A stretch of DNA of 15,000 bases from Chrysomallon squamiferum (GCA_012295275.1 CM022672.1:33624065-33639064); one strand, 5' to 3'. Shown: positions 1 through 9,819, counted from the stretch's first letter. A program made the numbers and translations. The notes: generated by a model from the sequence alone, not told the origin.

Positions 1-774
1 TGCAATTTTAGATATTTCAAAGCTTTTGTTACCGTTTTCTTGCAAAAAATTGATTTATAATTGTTTTTTTTAATTCATTATCCATGCCGTTTTAATTCCT
101 GTTATTAACGTTTTATTATTTATTTTTTTAATTATTATTGTTATTATTATATTTCGCATGCCACACATTTTAATCCAAATATCAGTTGGGCAAACAAACT
201 GAGATATTTCATTTTAATGACTTGCCAACGTTTCCTTAATTTGCCCTAGGGAAACTAAACCATAAAATTTAGTTATGATTTTAAAAATTAAAAATAAAGA
301 TAATACACGTCTGATCCTGGTTAAAAGAATGTGAATTATTTTAGCAAAAGAAAATTGTCGTGACCAAATGAAGTTACACAAAGCGAAATTTGTTTCAAAA
401 TAAAATAATATCGTTCTGGTTAATAAAATTAAAATTAAAATTAAAATAAATTTAAAAAAAATATAGAAAATGAAAGATTAAAAAATTTAAAAAGAAAAAA
501 GCAATAATAAAAAAAGGAAGTAAGAAAAAAAATCTAATCTAATAAAATAAATAATAAGGAAGAGGAAAAAATACTGGAAATGTCATCAGTCTAAACATCT
601 TCTTTACAGTTTTTCATTTTTTATGCACTTGTTTATTAGTATTTACTTTTTTAAATTATGTTTTCATCACTTGCTAGTAACCGAGTGGGTTTGATCCTGT
701 CGTCAATTAGACAGTTTTACAAAACAGACTTGACAGTTAATTATCTTATAATGATTTTTAAAACTGATTCTCCA
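1..774. other. AT-rich sequence without a recognisable gene
   Basis: The stretch is strongly AT-rich and stops interrupt all frames. An A-rich block at about 410-575 contains a short AAAATT repeat near 425-447. I see no splice-framed coding potential, RNA gene or transposon ends here. Confidence 0.6.
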
Positions 775-1049
775 TTAATTAATTAATTAATTAATTTATT
801 TATTTATTTATTTATTGTTGTTGTTGTCAGTATTATTACGTGATAATAATAATAATAATAAATAATAATAGTGTTATTATTATTATTGTTCTTATTGTTC
901 TTTTTATTGTTCTTATTATTATTACTGATATAATTATTTGTGTTAATGTATTAATATAATAATAATAATAGTAATAATAATAATAATAATAAATATAAAT
1001 ATTGTTGTTGTTGTTCTTTTTCTTCTTCTTCTTCTTATTATTATTAAAC
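775..1049. repeat. Compound TTAA / TTTA / TTG / ATA-type microsatellite cluster
   Basis: TTAA units (775-795) pass into TTTA units (to about 816) and TTG units (to about 826). Imperfect ATA/ATT trinucleotide runs on both strands then continue to about 1049. The frame translating this as poly-Asn/poly-Tyr is not a gene. Confidence 0.93.
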
Positions 1050-1438
1050 AAATAAAAAAAAATAAGCCTTATTTTTGCAATGACAAAGTCTCGTTTTCTT
1101 TTGTCTATTTTTGTTCGCTTGTGTTTCTCATTTTCTAAACAGTCGGATATATATTGTTTGCGTTGAACATTAATTTCCTATGCATAGCGATAAAAACCAC
1201 ATTAAAACAGATGAAATCAAATATATATATCTTTCTTTTCATAGCTTTATGATCAGGCGGATTAAAAGAGATATGTCAAACGTTTACAGAAACACAATAC
1301 AAACAAACAGAGAGACGCGAATGACCTTTAATATCTAGACACACGTATAGGCAAATATGTATATGCAGTCATGTATGTATACCACAAACAAAATTGTTCT
1401 CACCTAGTAACGTCTGCCCACACACACATACACACACA

Positions 1439-1443
<5 letters not shown>
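1050..1443. other. Spacer with no recognisable feature
   Basis: This is mixed AT-rich sequence ending in a short CA-rich run (about 1421-1439) just before the GA tract. No coding or RNA signal was seen. Confidence 0.55.

Positions 1444-1523
<80 letters not shown>
1444..1523. repeat. (GA)40 microsatellite
   Basis: A perfect purine dinucleotide tract of 80 bp with no interruption. The lack of mutations suggests a young or actively slipping tract. Long GA/TC mirror tracts can adopt triplex structure; that is general knowledge and was not tested here. Confidence 0.98.
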
Positions 1524-1526
<3 letters not shown>

Positions 1527-1634
1527 TTCTTAAAATTTAACCTTGTTTGAAAGACGTTATATTACAGCCTTAAATTAAAAAATGAAAATAGTTAAATCTT
1601 TCACTGTCTGTCTGATTGACTCTATCTCTATCTC

Positions 1635-1729
<95 letters not shown>
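1635..1729. repeat. (AT)n microsatellite
   Basis: An AT alternation broken once by a C at 1642 and then pure from 1643 to 1729. It lies about 110 bp after the GA tract, and TCTA/TCTC units precede it. The frame encoding Tyr-Ile repeats across it is an artefact. Confidence 0.97.
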
Positions 1730-1732
<3 letters not shown>

Positions 1733-2144
1733 ATATATTGTTATAGTTACTGTATAATGAGAGACGGTGAGAGTTTTAACTATTTTCATTGTATTAGTTT
1801 AAGGCTGTCAGGCTGTAATATAATGTCTTTCAAACAATAATGTCTTTCGATTCTGATTGTAATCTACTCGTTCTCTTTTATCCCGGATTCTGAGAACACA
1901 ATTGAATAAGTAACGCCCACACACGACACTGAGAAGTGAAAACGCAAGAAAGAACTGGACGTCAGCAGAGGAAGTTTGAGAGGAAAAGCATAATAACTTT
2001 AAACGTGATCTTGATGGTTTATGACGTCTGCCGTTTTCTAAAGATAGGTACCAATCCAAATATATGTTTAAAACGTAAAGATGCTGTTAATTAAAAGGCT
2101 AGCTTTAGTGTGTAAATGTATTAGATAAAATCTTAATTTTAATA
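1730..2144. other. Unique-looking spacer before the DNA transposon
   Basis: Non-repetitive sequence. A minus-strand frame of 83 codons covers 1808-2059, but I recognise no domain, and its length is within chance for this composition. It ends at the left terminal inverted repeat of the element at 2145. Confidence 0.5.
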
Positions 2145-2171
2145 TACCGTATATACTTGTGTATAAGTCGA
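2145..2171 (+). repeat. Left terminal inverted repeat of the DNA transposon
   Basis: It pairs with 2904-2930 at 24 of 27 positions; the three differences are single substitutions. It ends in the TATAAGTCGA motif that recurs subterminally. Confidence 0.85.
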
Positions 2172-2903
2172 ATTGTTGGGAGACTATATTAAGGTAATAT
2201 TTTGGGGGTCGACTTATACATAGGTAATGCTTTTGTAGCTGTTGCTGAAGAGTCGCCATTTTGACTATTTTTTGCTACGGGATGCATCTAAAATAATCGC
2301 GGTCTTTCAGCTTTTCAAAAATATAATTTTATCGTATAACATTTTTTGAAAAATTAAATAACAAAACCAAATATGAATGTAAAACATGATATTCTTCCGT
2401 TTAATGACATAAAAATACATTTTAAAGCGAGAAAACCGTCAGTACGGCGTTATGCCTTAAGGCGTCTTGCAATGATCTAGGAATGCAGACTTCTCTGCCA
2501 AATTGCACTAAATATCGGTCCTAATTTCATAAACAAAACTCACTTGTTTAATTGTAAAGAATTTGGTGAAATAATATTGCAATCGTCATTAATATCCACT
2601 TTGTAAATCATAGAACGGCTAAATATAACGGTAAGTTAGGTCTCCATGTTAGACCTATTACATTAAAGAGATACTATTTATAATACATTTAGGCTATAGC
2701 TCGTGTAATACATGCATTTACGTTATTATGGTATGTTCGTGCAAGTTATGTTACAGTAGGCGTACAATGTAGGCCTTCATGGCACTGTCACACTGGTCTA
2801 AAAATAGTGACGGTGCCTGGAATCTAGAGTCGACTTATACACAAGTAATATCTAAAATGACGCAATTTTTGGTCTTAAAATACACATCGACTTATACATA
2901 AGG

Positions 2904-2930
2904 TCGCCTTGTACACAAGTGTATACGGTA
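2904..2930 (-). repeat. Right terminal inverted repeat of the DNA transposon
   Basis: The reverse complement matches the left end at 24 of 27 positions. The outermost bases read CGGTA on the plus strand, mirroring TACCG on the left. Confidence 0.85.
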
Positions 2931-3724
2931 AATCTTTATAAGATATATATATATAGATAGATATATATAAACTTTAAAATATAGAAATATATAGAATATA
3001 CCTTTCTGAGTTAGCTTTATAATGCAGAATGTATTTGAATTTATTTATAGAATAACTGACACAAAATGTAGGCAAGTTTTAAAGCAAGACCGCATGATTG
3101 AACCTCGGTTTGAAACTATTAACCTGAGCTGAAAACTGTAATTCAGAATGATGACGTCACAAAAAAACTCGAGTTATCTAATGTGTTAACATTTTGTCAA
3201 AAATCCGCACTGTATTAAGTTAACATAATCTTCATTTTGACTTCAGAACGCGAGTTAAATACGTTAAAACAAGTGAACCTTAAATTAAAACAGGTTTTAA
3301 AAAACAAACAAATTTCAGTATAACTTCAAAAAACTCATATAGGTACGTGAACGTAAAATTTAAAAATAGCGAAAGGAAAAAAAAAAAAAAAAAGACACAT
3401 GACATTAACCTAAATTAGATATGTTGAAACAAATTAAAACTTTAAACTTTCAGTCTCCGTTACAAAACGGAGCCACGACCATTAAATCTGTTGTGAAAAC
3501 GTAACGCGACGTCAACCTAATTTAAAAAACGTTGTTAACTCAAACGTAAACGTAAAACGTTGACGTAAAATTCACAACCACAAACAACAACGTTTGACTG
3601 GCTTAACAAACCCACTAATGAATCCGACGACCTGAGTTTAAAACGATACAAAAAAAAAAAAAAAAGAAGAAGAAGAAAAACGGAGACATACTGATTCTTT
3701 GAAAAAAATTTCAGTCTTTGAAAT
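2931..3724. other. AT-rich spacer with poly-A runs
   Basis: It contains a short degenerate TA/GATA patch (2941-2970), a run of 17 A (3377-3393) and a run of 16 A followed by GAA units (3650-3679). A 7-bp hairpin, CTCCGTT and AACGGAG around a 4-nt loop, lies near 3454-3471. The motif GTTAAC/GTTAA recurs through 3110-3260. No gene or mobile-element end was recognised. Confidence 0.5.
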
Positions 3725-3966
3725 TTGACACTGATGTCAGTGAGACCATTAGCTGAAGACATCAGTGGTCAAGATGTTGACCGTTCAGGCGAGCCGCACG
3801 CATGGAAATGTCTGTGTTCGATTATTTGTAGAAACTGGTTAAATATTAATTCATATCCTGAAATAGCGGTCACACTTTCAGAGCGTAATTACCAAACAAC
3901 ATGGACGATTCCAAGCAGTGATGTGAAATCACGCCCACTCACACAGTCTACGTAGCTATCGAACCA
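3725..3966 (+). other. Higher-complexity sequence upstream of the candidate exon
   Basis: This segment is free of simple repeats and has more balanced base composition than its surroundings. A 76-codon frame (3725-3955) spans it without recognisable domains. If the exon at 3967 is real, this would be 5' UTR or promoter-proximal DNA. No TATA box at a convincing position was seen. Confidence 0.3.
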
Positions 3967-4123
3967 ATGGAAATCGAGAATAGTCGCACGTGTTTCTTAG
4001 TGACACGTTATCTTAAATCGGGCTCCGCCTACCTAATAATCGTTGTAATATATTTGGTGACTTTATTTCATAACCTGATTCATTTTATCACTTGGAGGAA
4101 AAGTCCGAAAACTCCTCAGAAAG
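3967..4123 (+). CDS. Possible first coding exon with one membrane segment (hypothetical)
   Basis: The frame starts at ATG 3967 (context CCAATGG). An in-frame TGA lies upstream near 3921, so the frame cannot extend far 5'. It encodes about 52 residues: a polar N-terminus (MEIENSRTCFLVTRYLKSG), a hydrophobic stretch at about residues 20-42 (SAYLIIVVIYLVTLFHNLIH), then basic WRKSPKTPQK. At 4123/4124 it meets AAG|GTAAGT, an excellent match to the 5' splice consensus, after which the frame runs into an ATT microsatellite that would be intronic. A short N-terminus, one membrane segment and a polar stem would fit a type II membrane protein such as a Golgi enzyme, but I recognise no family. Similar GTAAGT sites near 2631 and 13284 lack such context, so chance is a real alternative. 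This is a hypothesis only. Confidence 0.2.
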
Positions 4124-4129
4124 GTAAGT
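4124..4129 (+). promoter_or_regulatory. Candidate 5' splice donor (AAG|GTAAGT)
   Basis: The exon-side AAG and intron-side GTAAGT match the U1-complementary consensus completely. It lies directly before a run of ATT repeats and directly after the only non-repetitive frame with a plausible membrane segment. Its significance depends on transcript evidence. Confidence 0.25.
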
Positions 4130-4135
4130 TATGGT

Positions 4136-4188
4136 TTATTATTATTATTATTATAATTATCATCATTATTGTCATCATCATCATCATC

Positions 4189-4238
<50 letters not shown>

Positions 4239-4374
4239 TAATGGCCTTTATTACTACTATAATTATCATAATCATCGTCATTACTATTATCGTTATTGTC
4301 ACTGTTATTATCATTATTATTGTTGTTGTTGTTATTGTCATTATTATTATTACTATTATTATTATTGTTATTAT
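4136..4374. repeat. (ATT)n-type imperfect trinucleotide block
   Basis: ATT/TTA units are interspersed with ATC, GTT and ACT variants; the purest part is about 4190-4238. Long poly-Ile, poly-Leu or poly-Asn frames on both strands are translations of this block. Confidence 0.96.
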
Positions 4375-4380
4375 GAAAAA

Positions 4381-4440
4381 AATATATACATACGTGAAAT
4401 ATATACATATATGAACATATATATATATATATATATATAT
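4381..4440. repeat. (TA)n microsatellite
   Basis: TA/CA-interrupted alternation becomes a pure TA tract at 4417-4440. Confidence 0.93.
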
Positions 4441-4595
4441 GGGCGAGAGCTATTTTATTTCTATCTATAAATACAATCTTCTAATAGCAAAATTAAAACA
4501 AAGAGTTAAGCATGATTGAAATGAGAAACAAAGAAACAAAAGAAATAATAATAACAATAATGAAACACCCCAGTTTCCTGCTATTAGAAAAAGCC

Positions 4596-4630
<35 letters not shown>

Positions 4631-4702
4631 TACACACACACACAGGCATACATACATACACACAGACACACACACACACATAAAGACGCACGCACACACG
4701 CA
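4596..4702. repeat. Compound (TA)n-(CA)n microsatellite
   Basis: A pure TA tract (4596-4618) passes directly into CA repeats with CATA and CAGA interruptions, ending in CACG-type units near 4702. The TA-to-CA transition recurs at several loci in the window. Confidence 0.95.
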
Positions 4703-5060
4703 TATGGCTGATTATGCCTGATCAAATTTTTAGGTGTTAACGCTACTAAAAGATTTACTGTCACTTAATACTCATCCTTAGATTATTACCTCTACGTACG
4801 CAGTAACACAGAGCTAACCATCTGTTGACGATTTCTCTTGAAACGTCAAAATCATGTAACCAATCCAGAACTGATAGGGAGAAGATACAGCACATTCTCC
4901 CCAACTGCATTACGTTAATCTTTAATTTGTTACATTAATCGTTATCAGGTATCAAAATAATACGAGCAATGACAATATTTAATTCAGGGATATTAATGAA
5001 TTCGATATACGTATCTTGTGCTAGCTTGTCCACACATGTAGACATTTTTTTCCCGAACTA
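4703..5060. other. Spacer with no recognisable feature
   Basis: Non-repetitive AT-rich sequence with stops in all frames. No gene, RNA or mobile-element signature was seen. Confidence 0.55.
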
Positions 5061-5089
5061 TAATAATAATAATAATAATAATAATAATT
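5061..5089. repeat. (AAT)n microsatellite
   Basis: A short pure AAT run about 25 bp upstream of the GA tract at 5113. Confidence 0.93.
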
Positions 5090-5110
5090 TATATACATAC
5101 CCCCGTACAT

Positions 5111-5210
<100 letters not shown>

Positions 5211-5353
5211 CTGTAAAAATAAACATTCACAGTAATGTCAGAAAAAAAAAAAAAAGTAGAAATAAATAGATACAGAGGAAACAAGAAATCGATGTCAAAT
5301 TGTCTCTAATAGAAGACATTTATGGGTAATTTTTCATGCAGCGTAATTTGGCC

Positions 5354-5426
5354 AAAAAAAAAAAAAAAAAAAAAAATAAAAAAATAATAATAATAATAAT
5401 AACAATAATAATAGTAGTAATAATAA
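5354..5426. repeat. Poly-A followed by (AAT)n
   Basis: A run of 23 A (5354-5376) is followed by AAAT and AAT units with AAC and AGT variants. A retroposon tail is possible, but no upstream element body is recognisable. Confidence 0.92.
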
Positions 5427-5537
5427 AACACGTTCTTCACCTTTTAAACTTGTTCCAGTATCACAAATCACAATTGCTTATAAATCAATACAGAATTATT
5501 CTAAACGCTTTTATCTGACACTGATACACTACAAAAT

Positions 5538-5570
5538 TACTACTATTCCTACTACTGCTGTTGCTGCTGT

Positions 5571-5616
<46 letters not shown>

Positions 5617-5733
5617 GTTACTAATGCTACTACTACTAAAACTACTACTACTAAAACTACTACTACTTTAACTATTAGTTCTCCCATCCTATTACAACTA
5701 CAACAATAAAACTACTACTGCTGCAACTACTAC
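5538..5733. repeat. (ACT)n imperfect trinucleotide block
   Basis: ACT/CTA units with GCT and AAA interruptions; the purest part is about 5571-5615. The arrangement of AAT-type repeats followed by ACT-type repeats resembles the larger block at 9706-10201. Confidence 0.95.
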
Positions 5734-5800
5734 TACTACAATCTCTCCTAGCACTGCTGCTCTTTACAAGAACAATGATAATGACAATAATAACTAAGAT

Positions 5801-5917
5801 ATACACACACACATCCACTCACAAACACACACAAAACACATATTAAACACATTCTTCCTTCAGTGTTCTTATTATTACACTTATTCTAAATTTTATACAT
5901 ACCTACCCCACACACAG

Positions 5918-5970
<53 letters not shown>

Positions 5971-5990
5971 CATATACACACACACACCTG
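5801..5990. repeat. (CA)n and (TA)n compound microsatellites
   Basis: Scattered CACA runs at 5801-5840 are followed by a long CA tract (5920-5955), a TA tract (5956-5970) and a second CA run (5976-5988). Confidence 0.94.
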
Positions 5991-6028
5991 GTTTTAGTCA
6001 TCTTGTTTCTTCTTATTAACTTTTTATT

Positions 6029-6050
6029 ATATGTATATATATACATATAT
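6029..6050. repeat. 22-bp TA-rich palindrome
   Basis: TATATGTATATATATACATA, extended by TA, reads the same on both strands. It is probably a by-product of the TA-rich context, not a functional site. Confidence 0.6.
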
Positions 6051-6250
6051 GCTTGAGCGTGTGTTCATGCACATCGATTTTTATCTCAATTCATCATTTT
6101 GTGATTTTCTTTTGTTACATTTATTATCTTTTGTACTTATATCCTCCAATACAGATATCTTATTTTTCTTGTGTCTTCTTATTCTGCAGTGTCGTTATTT
6201 CCGCTTATTATATTTATCTAAACTGTCATATGTTATAATCTCAGAAAGAC

Positions 6251-6351
6251 AAACACACACAGAGAAACACACACACACACACACACAGACACACACACAT
6301 AGATACACGTCATACATTCAGAATGCTACACACATAAAAAAAAAAAAAAAA
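6251..6351. repeat. (CA)n tract followed by poly-A
   Basis: Interrupted CA repeats run to about 6308; a run of about 16 A follows at 6336-6351. Confidence 0.93.
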
Positions 6352-6837
6352 ATAACAACTTTTTAAGATGTTGCAAATCTCTAAGTTTAACTATACATAT
6401 ACAAAGAAAGAAAAAAAACAACAACAGACCTACACAAACAAACACGTATGTGTAATTAATAAACAAAAATATATTTTTTTGAAAGTCTGATTCTTAAATT
6501 AAAATCAGACTGAGCGTGCTCTGGCACTAACTCTGACATTCAAAGTAATTATCAGAAACTGGACTCTTTTTGTCTGGAGTCGTAATGAAAACGAATCGCG
6601 TGGCTCCAACATTTTGCAAGATAAAGAAATAGAAGAAAACGGATCGTGAAATATTAGTATATCGTTACAGGAGACGAAATTGAAATCGCAGTATGAACAC
6701 CGATATTTTTTCTTTTTTTAAAGCTGGAAACCATGGAAAGTCGGTCTGCTTTTGTGCTAAGCGGTAAATAATTGAAGAAGTGAAATAGCTAATTTTTTTT
6801 ATTAAATTTTATTAAACTGCTTATAGAAGCTAACGAG

Positions 6838-6839
<2 letters not shown>
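6352..6839. other. Spacer with a 9-bp hairpin
   Basis: Mostly unique sequence. AGTCTGATT (6484-6492) and AATCAGACT (6503-6511) form a perfect 9-bp stem around a 10-nt loop. No downstream terminator-like or histone stem-loop consensus was recognised. No gene was seen. Confidence 0.5.

Positions 6840-6919
<80 letters not shown>
6840..6919. repeat. (TC)40 microsatellite
   Basis: A perfect 80-bp TC tract, the same length as those at 1444 and 14422. Confidence 0.98.
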
Positions 6920-6924
<5 letters not shown>

Positions 6925-7095
6925 TAAGTCATAACAAATGGAAGGAAATTATTTTTATGACGTTTGTTATGTCAGACATGAAACAGATAGCATAGAGTTC
7001 GTCTCCATATCGTTAAGCCTATGCAGTGCTGTTATTTGATTTATATTATTCATCTTACGTGATATAACGTATTATTAGTTTGCTTTAAATCTTTC

Positions 7096-7097
<2 letters not shown>

Positions 7098-7133
<36 letters not shown>

Positions 7134-7151
7134 GTGTGTGTGTGTATATAT
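7098..7151. repeat. (CA)n-(TA)n-(TG)n palindromic microsatellite
   Basis: CA repeats pass through a short TA core into TG repeats. Positions 7114-7145 form a perfect 32-bp palindrome centred between 7129 and 7130, and so could extrude as a cruciform. Confidence 0.93.
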
Positions 7152-7281
7152 TAATAATATTAATATTTGGTGATGGGTTTTTTTTAAATTCCTTTTTAGT
7201 TTCTTTTGTTTCTTTTTTTTTTCTATCTCCTGCGTTTGAACAGAAATATAAAAAATAAAAATTCATACACACGAACATTAT

Positions 7282-7438
<157 letters not shown>

Positions 7439-7445
7439 ACAGGTG

Positions 7446-7448
7446 TGC

Positions 7449-7480
<32 letters not shown>

Positions 7481-7494
7481 ATACACACACACAC
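7446..7494. repeat. (CA)n microsatellite
   Basis: CA repeats with CAAA and CATA interruptions, directly before the CpG-rich segment. Confidence 0.95.
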
Positions 7495-7500
7495 TTAGGG

Positions 7501-8068
7501 TACAAACAGGAAAACGTCACGCGTTTTTCAACTGAAGAATTCATGCGCACGACTGTTTTCATCTCGAAATCTATTTTAAGTGATTCCGTGAAAACCGCCG
7601 CAGTCAGCTTTTGTTTGCTTTATCCGAATCCGTTTCGCAATTAATCCCTGCTTCTATAATTTGTGTTCCCCTAACGTCGTTACGCTCACGACTTCGAAAC
7701 AGATGCAAGATAAAACACGAAAACGTATTCTCCAAGCAAAGTCCTAACGGCCTATCGCGTCGCCGAGAACGAGAAAAGTTTCCGACAAACGAGCAAACAC
7801 GCAAAGAAAAACTGAGATTTCCTCGAGCAGATATAACTCAGATGAAATTAAGTGCTGTGCGTGAGACAGACAATAGTTACGACGGTGTAGCTTTGTTCAT
7901 TTGACGTTACGACGTCGACGATGATTGGTCCTTCATCGGCAATTTCCGGAGACACTCGGCAGCAACGTTACGCGACTGCACGAACGTTGGGCAAATAATT
8001 CATTCCCACAATTCCATAACCGGAAATTTATACTTGTACCGCTATCGGCCGACGCTGTTAGTTGAGAA

Positions 8069-8070
<2 letters not shown>
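7501..8070. promoter_or_regulatory. CpG-rich, promoter-like island
   Basis: By hand count this segment holds about 50 CpG dinucleotides in 570 bp, while the flanking DNA is CpG-poor. It contains ATTGG at 7924-7928 (a CCAAT box on the minus strand), TGACGTTACGACGTCG near 7902-7917 (CRE-like cores) and the inverted pair AATTTCCGG (7941-7949) and CCGGAAATT (8020-8028), both with the ETS core GGAA. Frames of 97 codons (plus) and 66 codons (minus) cross it without recognisable domains. It could be a promoter or 5' exon of a gene outside the window, an unmethylated regulatory element, or the remnant of a GC-richer insertion. The direction of transcription cannot be read from the sequence. Confidence 0.35.

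Positions 8071-8073
<3 letters not shown>

Positions 8074-8109
<36 letters not shown>
8074..8109. repeat. Poly-T run of 36
   Basis: A perfect T homopolymer just after the CpG-rich segment. On the minus strand it would read as a poly-A tail, but no retroposon body is recognisable to its right. Confidence 0.96.
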
Positions 8110-8177
8110 CTATTTTCCGATATTTCTAAAATTACTTTTAACGTGAACGCTAAGTGTGTTTGCATTTTGTGGGATAC

Positions 8178-8220
8178 AAAAAAAAAAAAAAAAAAAAGAA
8201 TTTAAAAAAAAAAAAAAAAA
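8178..8220. repeat. Two poly-A runs (20 and 17)
   Basis: A20 (8178-8197), GAATTT, then A17 (8204-8220). They lie 68 bp after the poly-T run, giving an inverted homopolymer pair that could pair as a hairpin. Confidence 0.95.
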
Positions 8221-8279
8221 TCCATGAAAAAAACAAACGAAGAAGAGATAAGAATAGAAGTGCAACTGCAAAAACAGCA

Positions 8280-8398
8280 AAAAATGGCTAACAGTATTTC
8301 ATTTAATAAAAATGGCTAGCAGTATTTACATGTATAAAAAATGGCTAGCAGTATTTACACTTATTTAAAATGACTAACATTATATGCACTTAGCGCTA
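8280..8398 (+). repeat. 28-29 bp tandem repeat, four units
   Basis: The core ATGGCTARCAGTATTT begins at 8284, 8312 and 8341, and a diverged ATGACTAACATTAT copy begins at 8370, giving spacings of 28, 29 and 29 bp. The last copy is the most diverged, as is usual for array edges. A further TCTAACAT near 8424 may be a decayed unit. Confidence 0.85.
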
Positions 8399-8591
8399 AT
8401 ATGTGTTTATATTTATTAAAATTGTCTAACATGTTAGCTCTTTATTTTTATAACATTTTTTTTATTCTATCACAATCTGTTTTCCTTTGCTGATGTTGCA
8501 AGCGATGTTTGGTATTTATAATCAGCTCGCCATTTTGAATACAGTCAAGTTATTCAAAGTAACAGTCAAGTTGTCTTATAACAGTGTGTTC

Positions 8592-8690
8592 AAAGTATCA
8601 GCTAGGGACAAGTGAGAATGAATTACACAGAGGGTGATATGATATTAAAGTAATTGAATATATCGCCTATTTGTAAGTGTAAGTGTTTTC
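8592..8690 (+). repeat. Dispersed repeat, copy 1 (diverged)
   Basis: It starts AAAGTATCAGCTAGGGACAA and aligns with 11831-11960. Three blocks agree: the first 35 bp (about 30 identities), TGATATGATA against TGATACGATA, and GAATATAT...CTATTTGTAAG..GTGTTTT. The gaps are in A-rich sequence. The family is not recognised. Confidence 0.5.
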
Positions 8691-8831
8691 CATTGTTAGG
8701 AATCGGATGTCGACTCACTAAATACTAGGGTGCGGCCTTTATTGAGATGTATCAGTCAAAATTTGTTTAGAACTGGAATAGCGGAAAAAAGCGTGAAAAC
8801 AATGTGTTGATTTCGTTGCTGGTTATCCTAC

Positions 8832-9032
<201 letters not shown>

Positions 9033-9133
9033 TAAAAGCATGAATGTCATAAAGTTAAATAAGATATCTTGTATATTATTTTTCTTCTACTTAGGGTTCA
9101 TATGCTAGATACAGGAAGGAAAATATCTGTATT

Positions 9134-9136
<3 letters not shown>

Positions 9137-9205
<69 letters not shown>
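9137..9205. repeat. Compound (CT)22-(CA)n microsatellite
   Basis: A pure CT tract (9137-9180) changes without a break into CA repeats (9181-9205). Confidence 0.97.
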
Positions 9206-9260
9206 CACAAACACACAAATAGAAATATTAAAACAGACATACAGAACCATATTATACAAA

Positions 9261-9263
<3 letters not shown>

Positions 9264-9302
<39 letters not shown>
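9264..9302. repeat. (CA)n microsatellite
   Basis: A pure CA tract of about 39 bp. Confidence 0.97.
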
Positions 9303-9303
<1 letters not shown>

Positions 9304-9705
9304 TTATCATATTTCTATTAATTCACTTTCACCTATTGCGTTTATGAAAAACGAAGTAAACACATTTTGCCAGTACACGGTGAAACCAAAAAAACAAAAA
9401 AACCTGAGAAAACAAACCAGAAAACAACAGCGATATTTTAACATGCATGTAGACGTATTGTGCATTAGAACAAAGGCGGTTTAGACTTTCTTCAGGAAAA
9501 CAAGCTAAGATTTCCTCAGATTAACCAACTTTCCATCTTGTGATGTTGTCTCTGTGTAAGAGGAAAACAAACACAGATCAAGTTTCTGCTTCCAGCAAAT
9601 CTTTCCGTCGCTGATCTTTTCTTGTTGAATCTCACATTGTGTTCTATCACAGTGTATATAATAACTGCAGTGCTGAATGCAGTATTACAGGCTCCAACTA
9701 TTATT
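9303..9705. other. Unique-looking spacer
   Basis: Moderately complex sequence without simple repeats. A minus-strand frame enters it from the ATT block and gives a short non-repetitive tail, but no domain or splice-framed exon is recognisable. Confidence 0.5.
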
Positions 9706-9742
9706 CCTATTATTATTATTATCATCATCATCATCGTCATCA

Positions 9743-9819
<77 letters not shown>

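Larger units (their letters stand above)
2145..2930. mobile_element. Non-autonomous DNA transposon (MITE-like) with 27-bp TIRs
   Basis: The left end (2145-2171) begins TACCGTATATACTTGTGTAT. The reverse complement of the right end (2904-2930) begins TACCGTATACACTTGTGTAC. The two 27-bp ends agree at 24 positions. Both ends start with TA, so a TA target-site duplication with TIRs beginning CCGTATA is possible; I found no longer perfect duplication. The subterminal motif TCGACTTATACA recurs at 2209-2220, 2830-2841 and 2887-2898, with its inverse at 2160-2171, as expected of transposase-binding repeats. The 786-bp interior has no transposase frame, so this is a deletion derivative or MITE that depends on a partner in trans. 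The superfamily is not settled; a TA-target Tc1/mariner-pogo-like family is one option. Confidence 0.8.

Noticed and set aside
3097-3112. tRNA-like internal promoter box of a SINE (GATTGAACCTCGG)
   Set aside because: It only loosely resembles an inverted box B. No partner box A at the right distance and no conserved tail were seen.
3967-4470. The full 167-codon frame as a complete membrane protein
   Set aside because: After about residue 53 it translates the ATT and TA microsatellites. Only the first part, up to the donor at 4123, is worth considering.
5538-5733. CRISPR-like array
   Set aside because: The repeats are contiguous trinucleotides without unique spacers of regular length, and the window is eukaryotic.
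6484-6511. Transcription terminator or histone-type stem-loop
   Set aside because: The 9-bp stem is real, but there is no adjacent gene, and the stem does not match the histone 3' consensus.
7611-7904. 97-codon frame in the CpG-rich segment as a gene
   Set aside because: It is non-repetitive, but has no recognisable domain, good start context or clear splice donor, and a competing minus-strand frame covers most of it. I kept the segment only as possibly regulatory.
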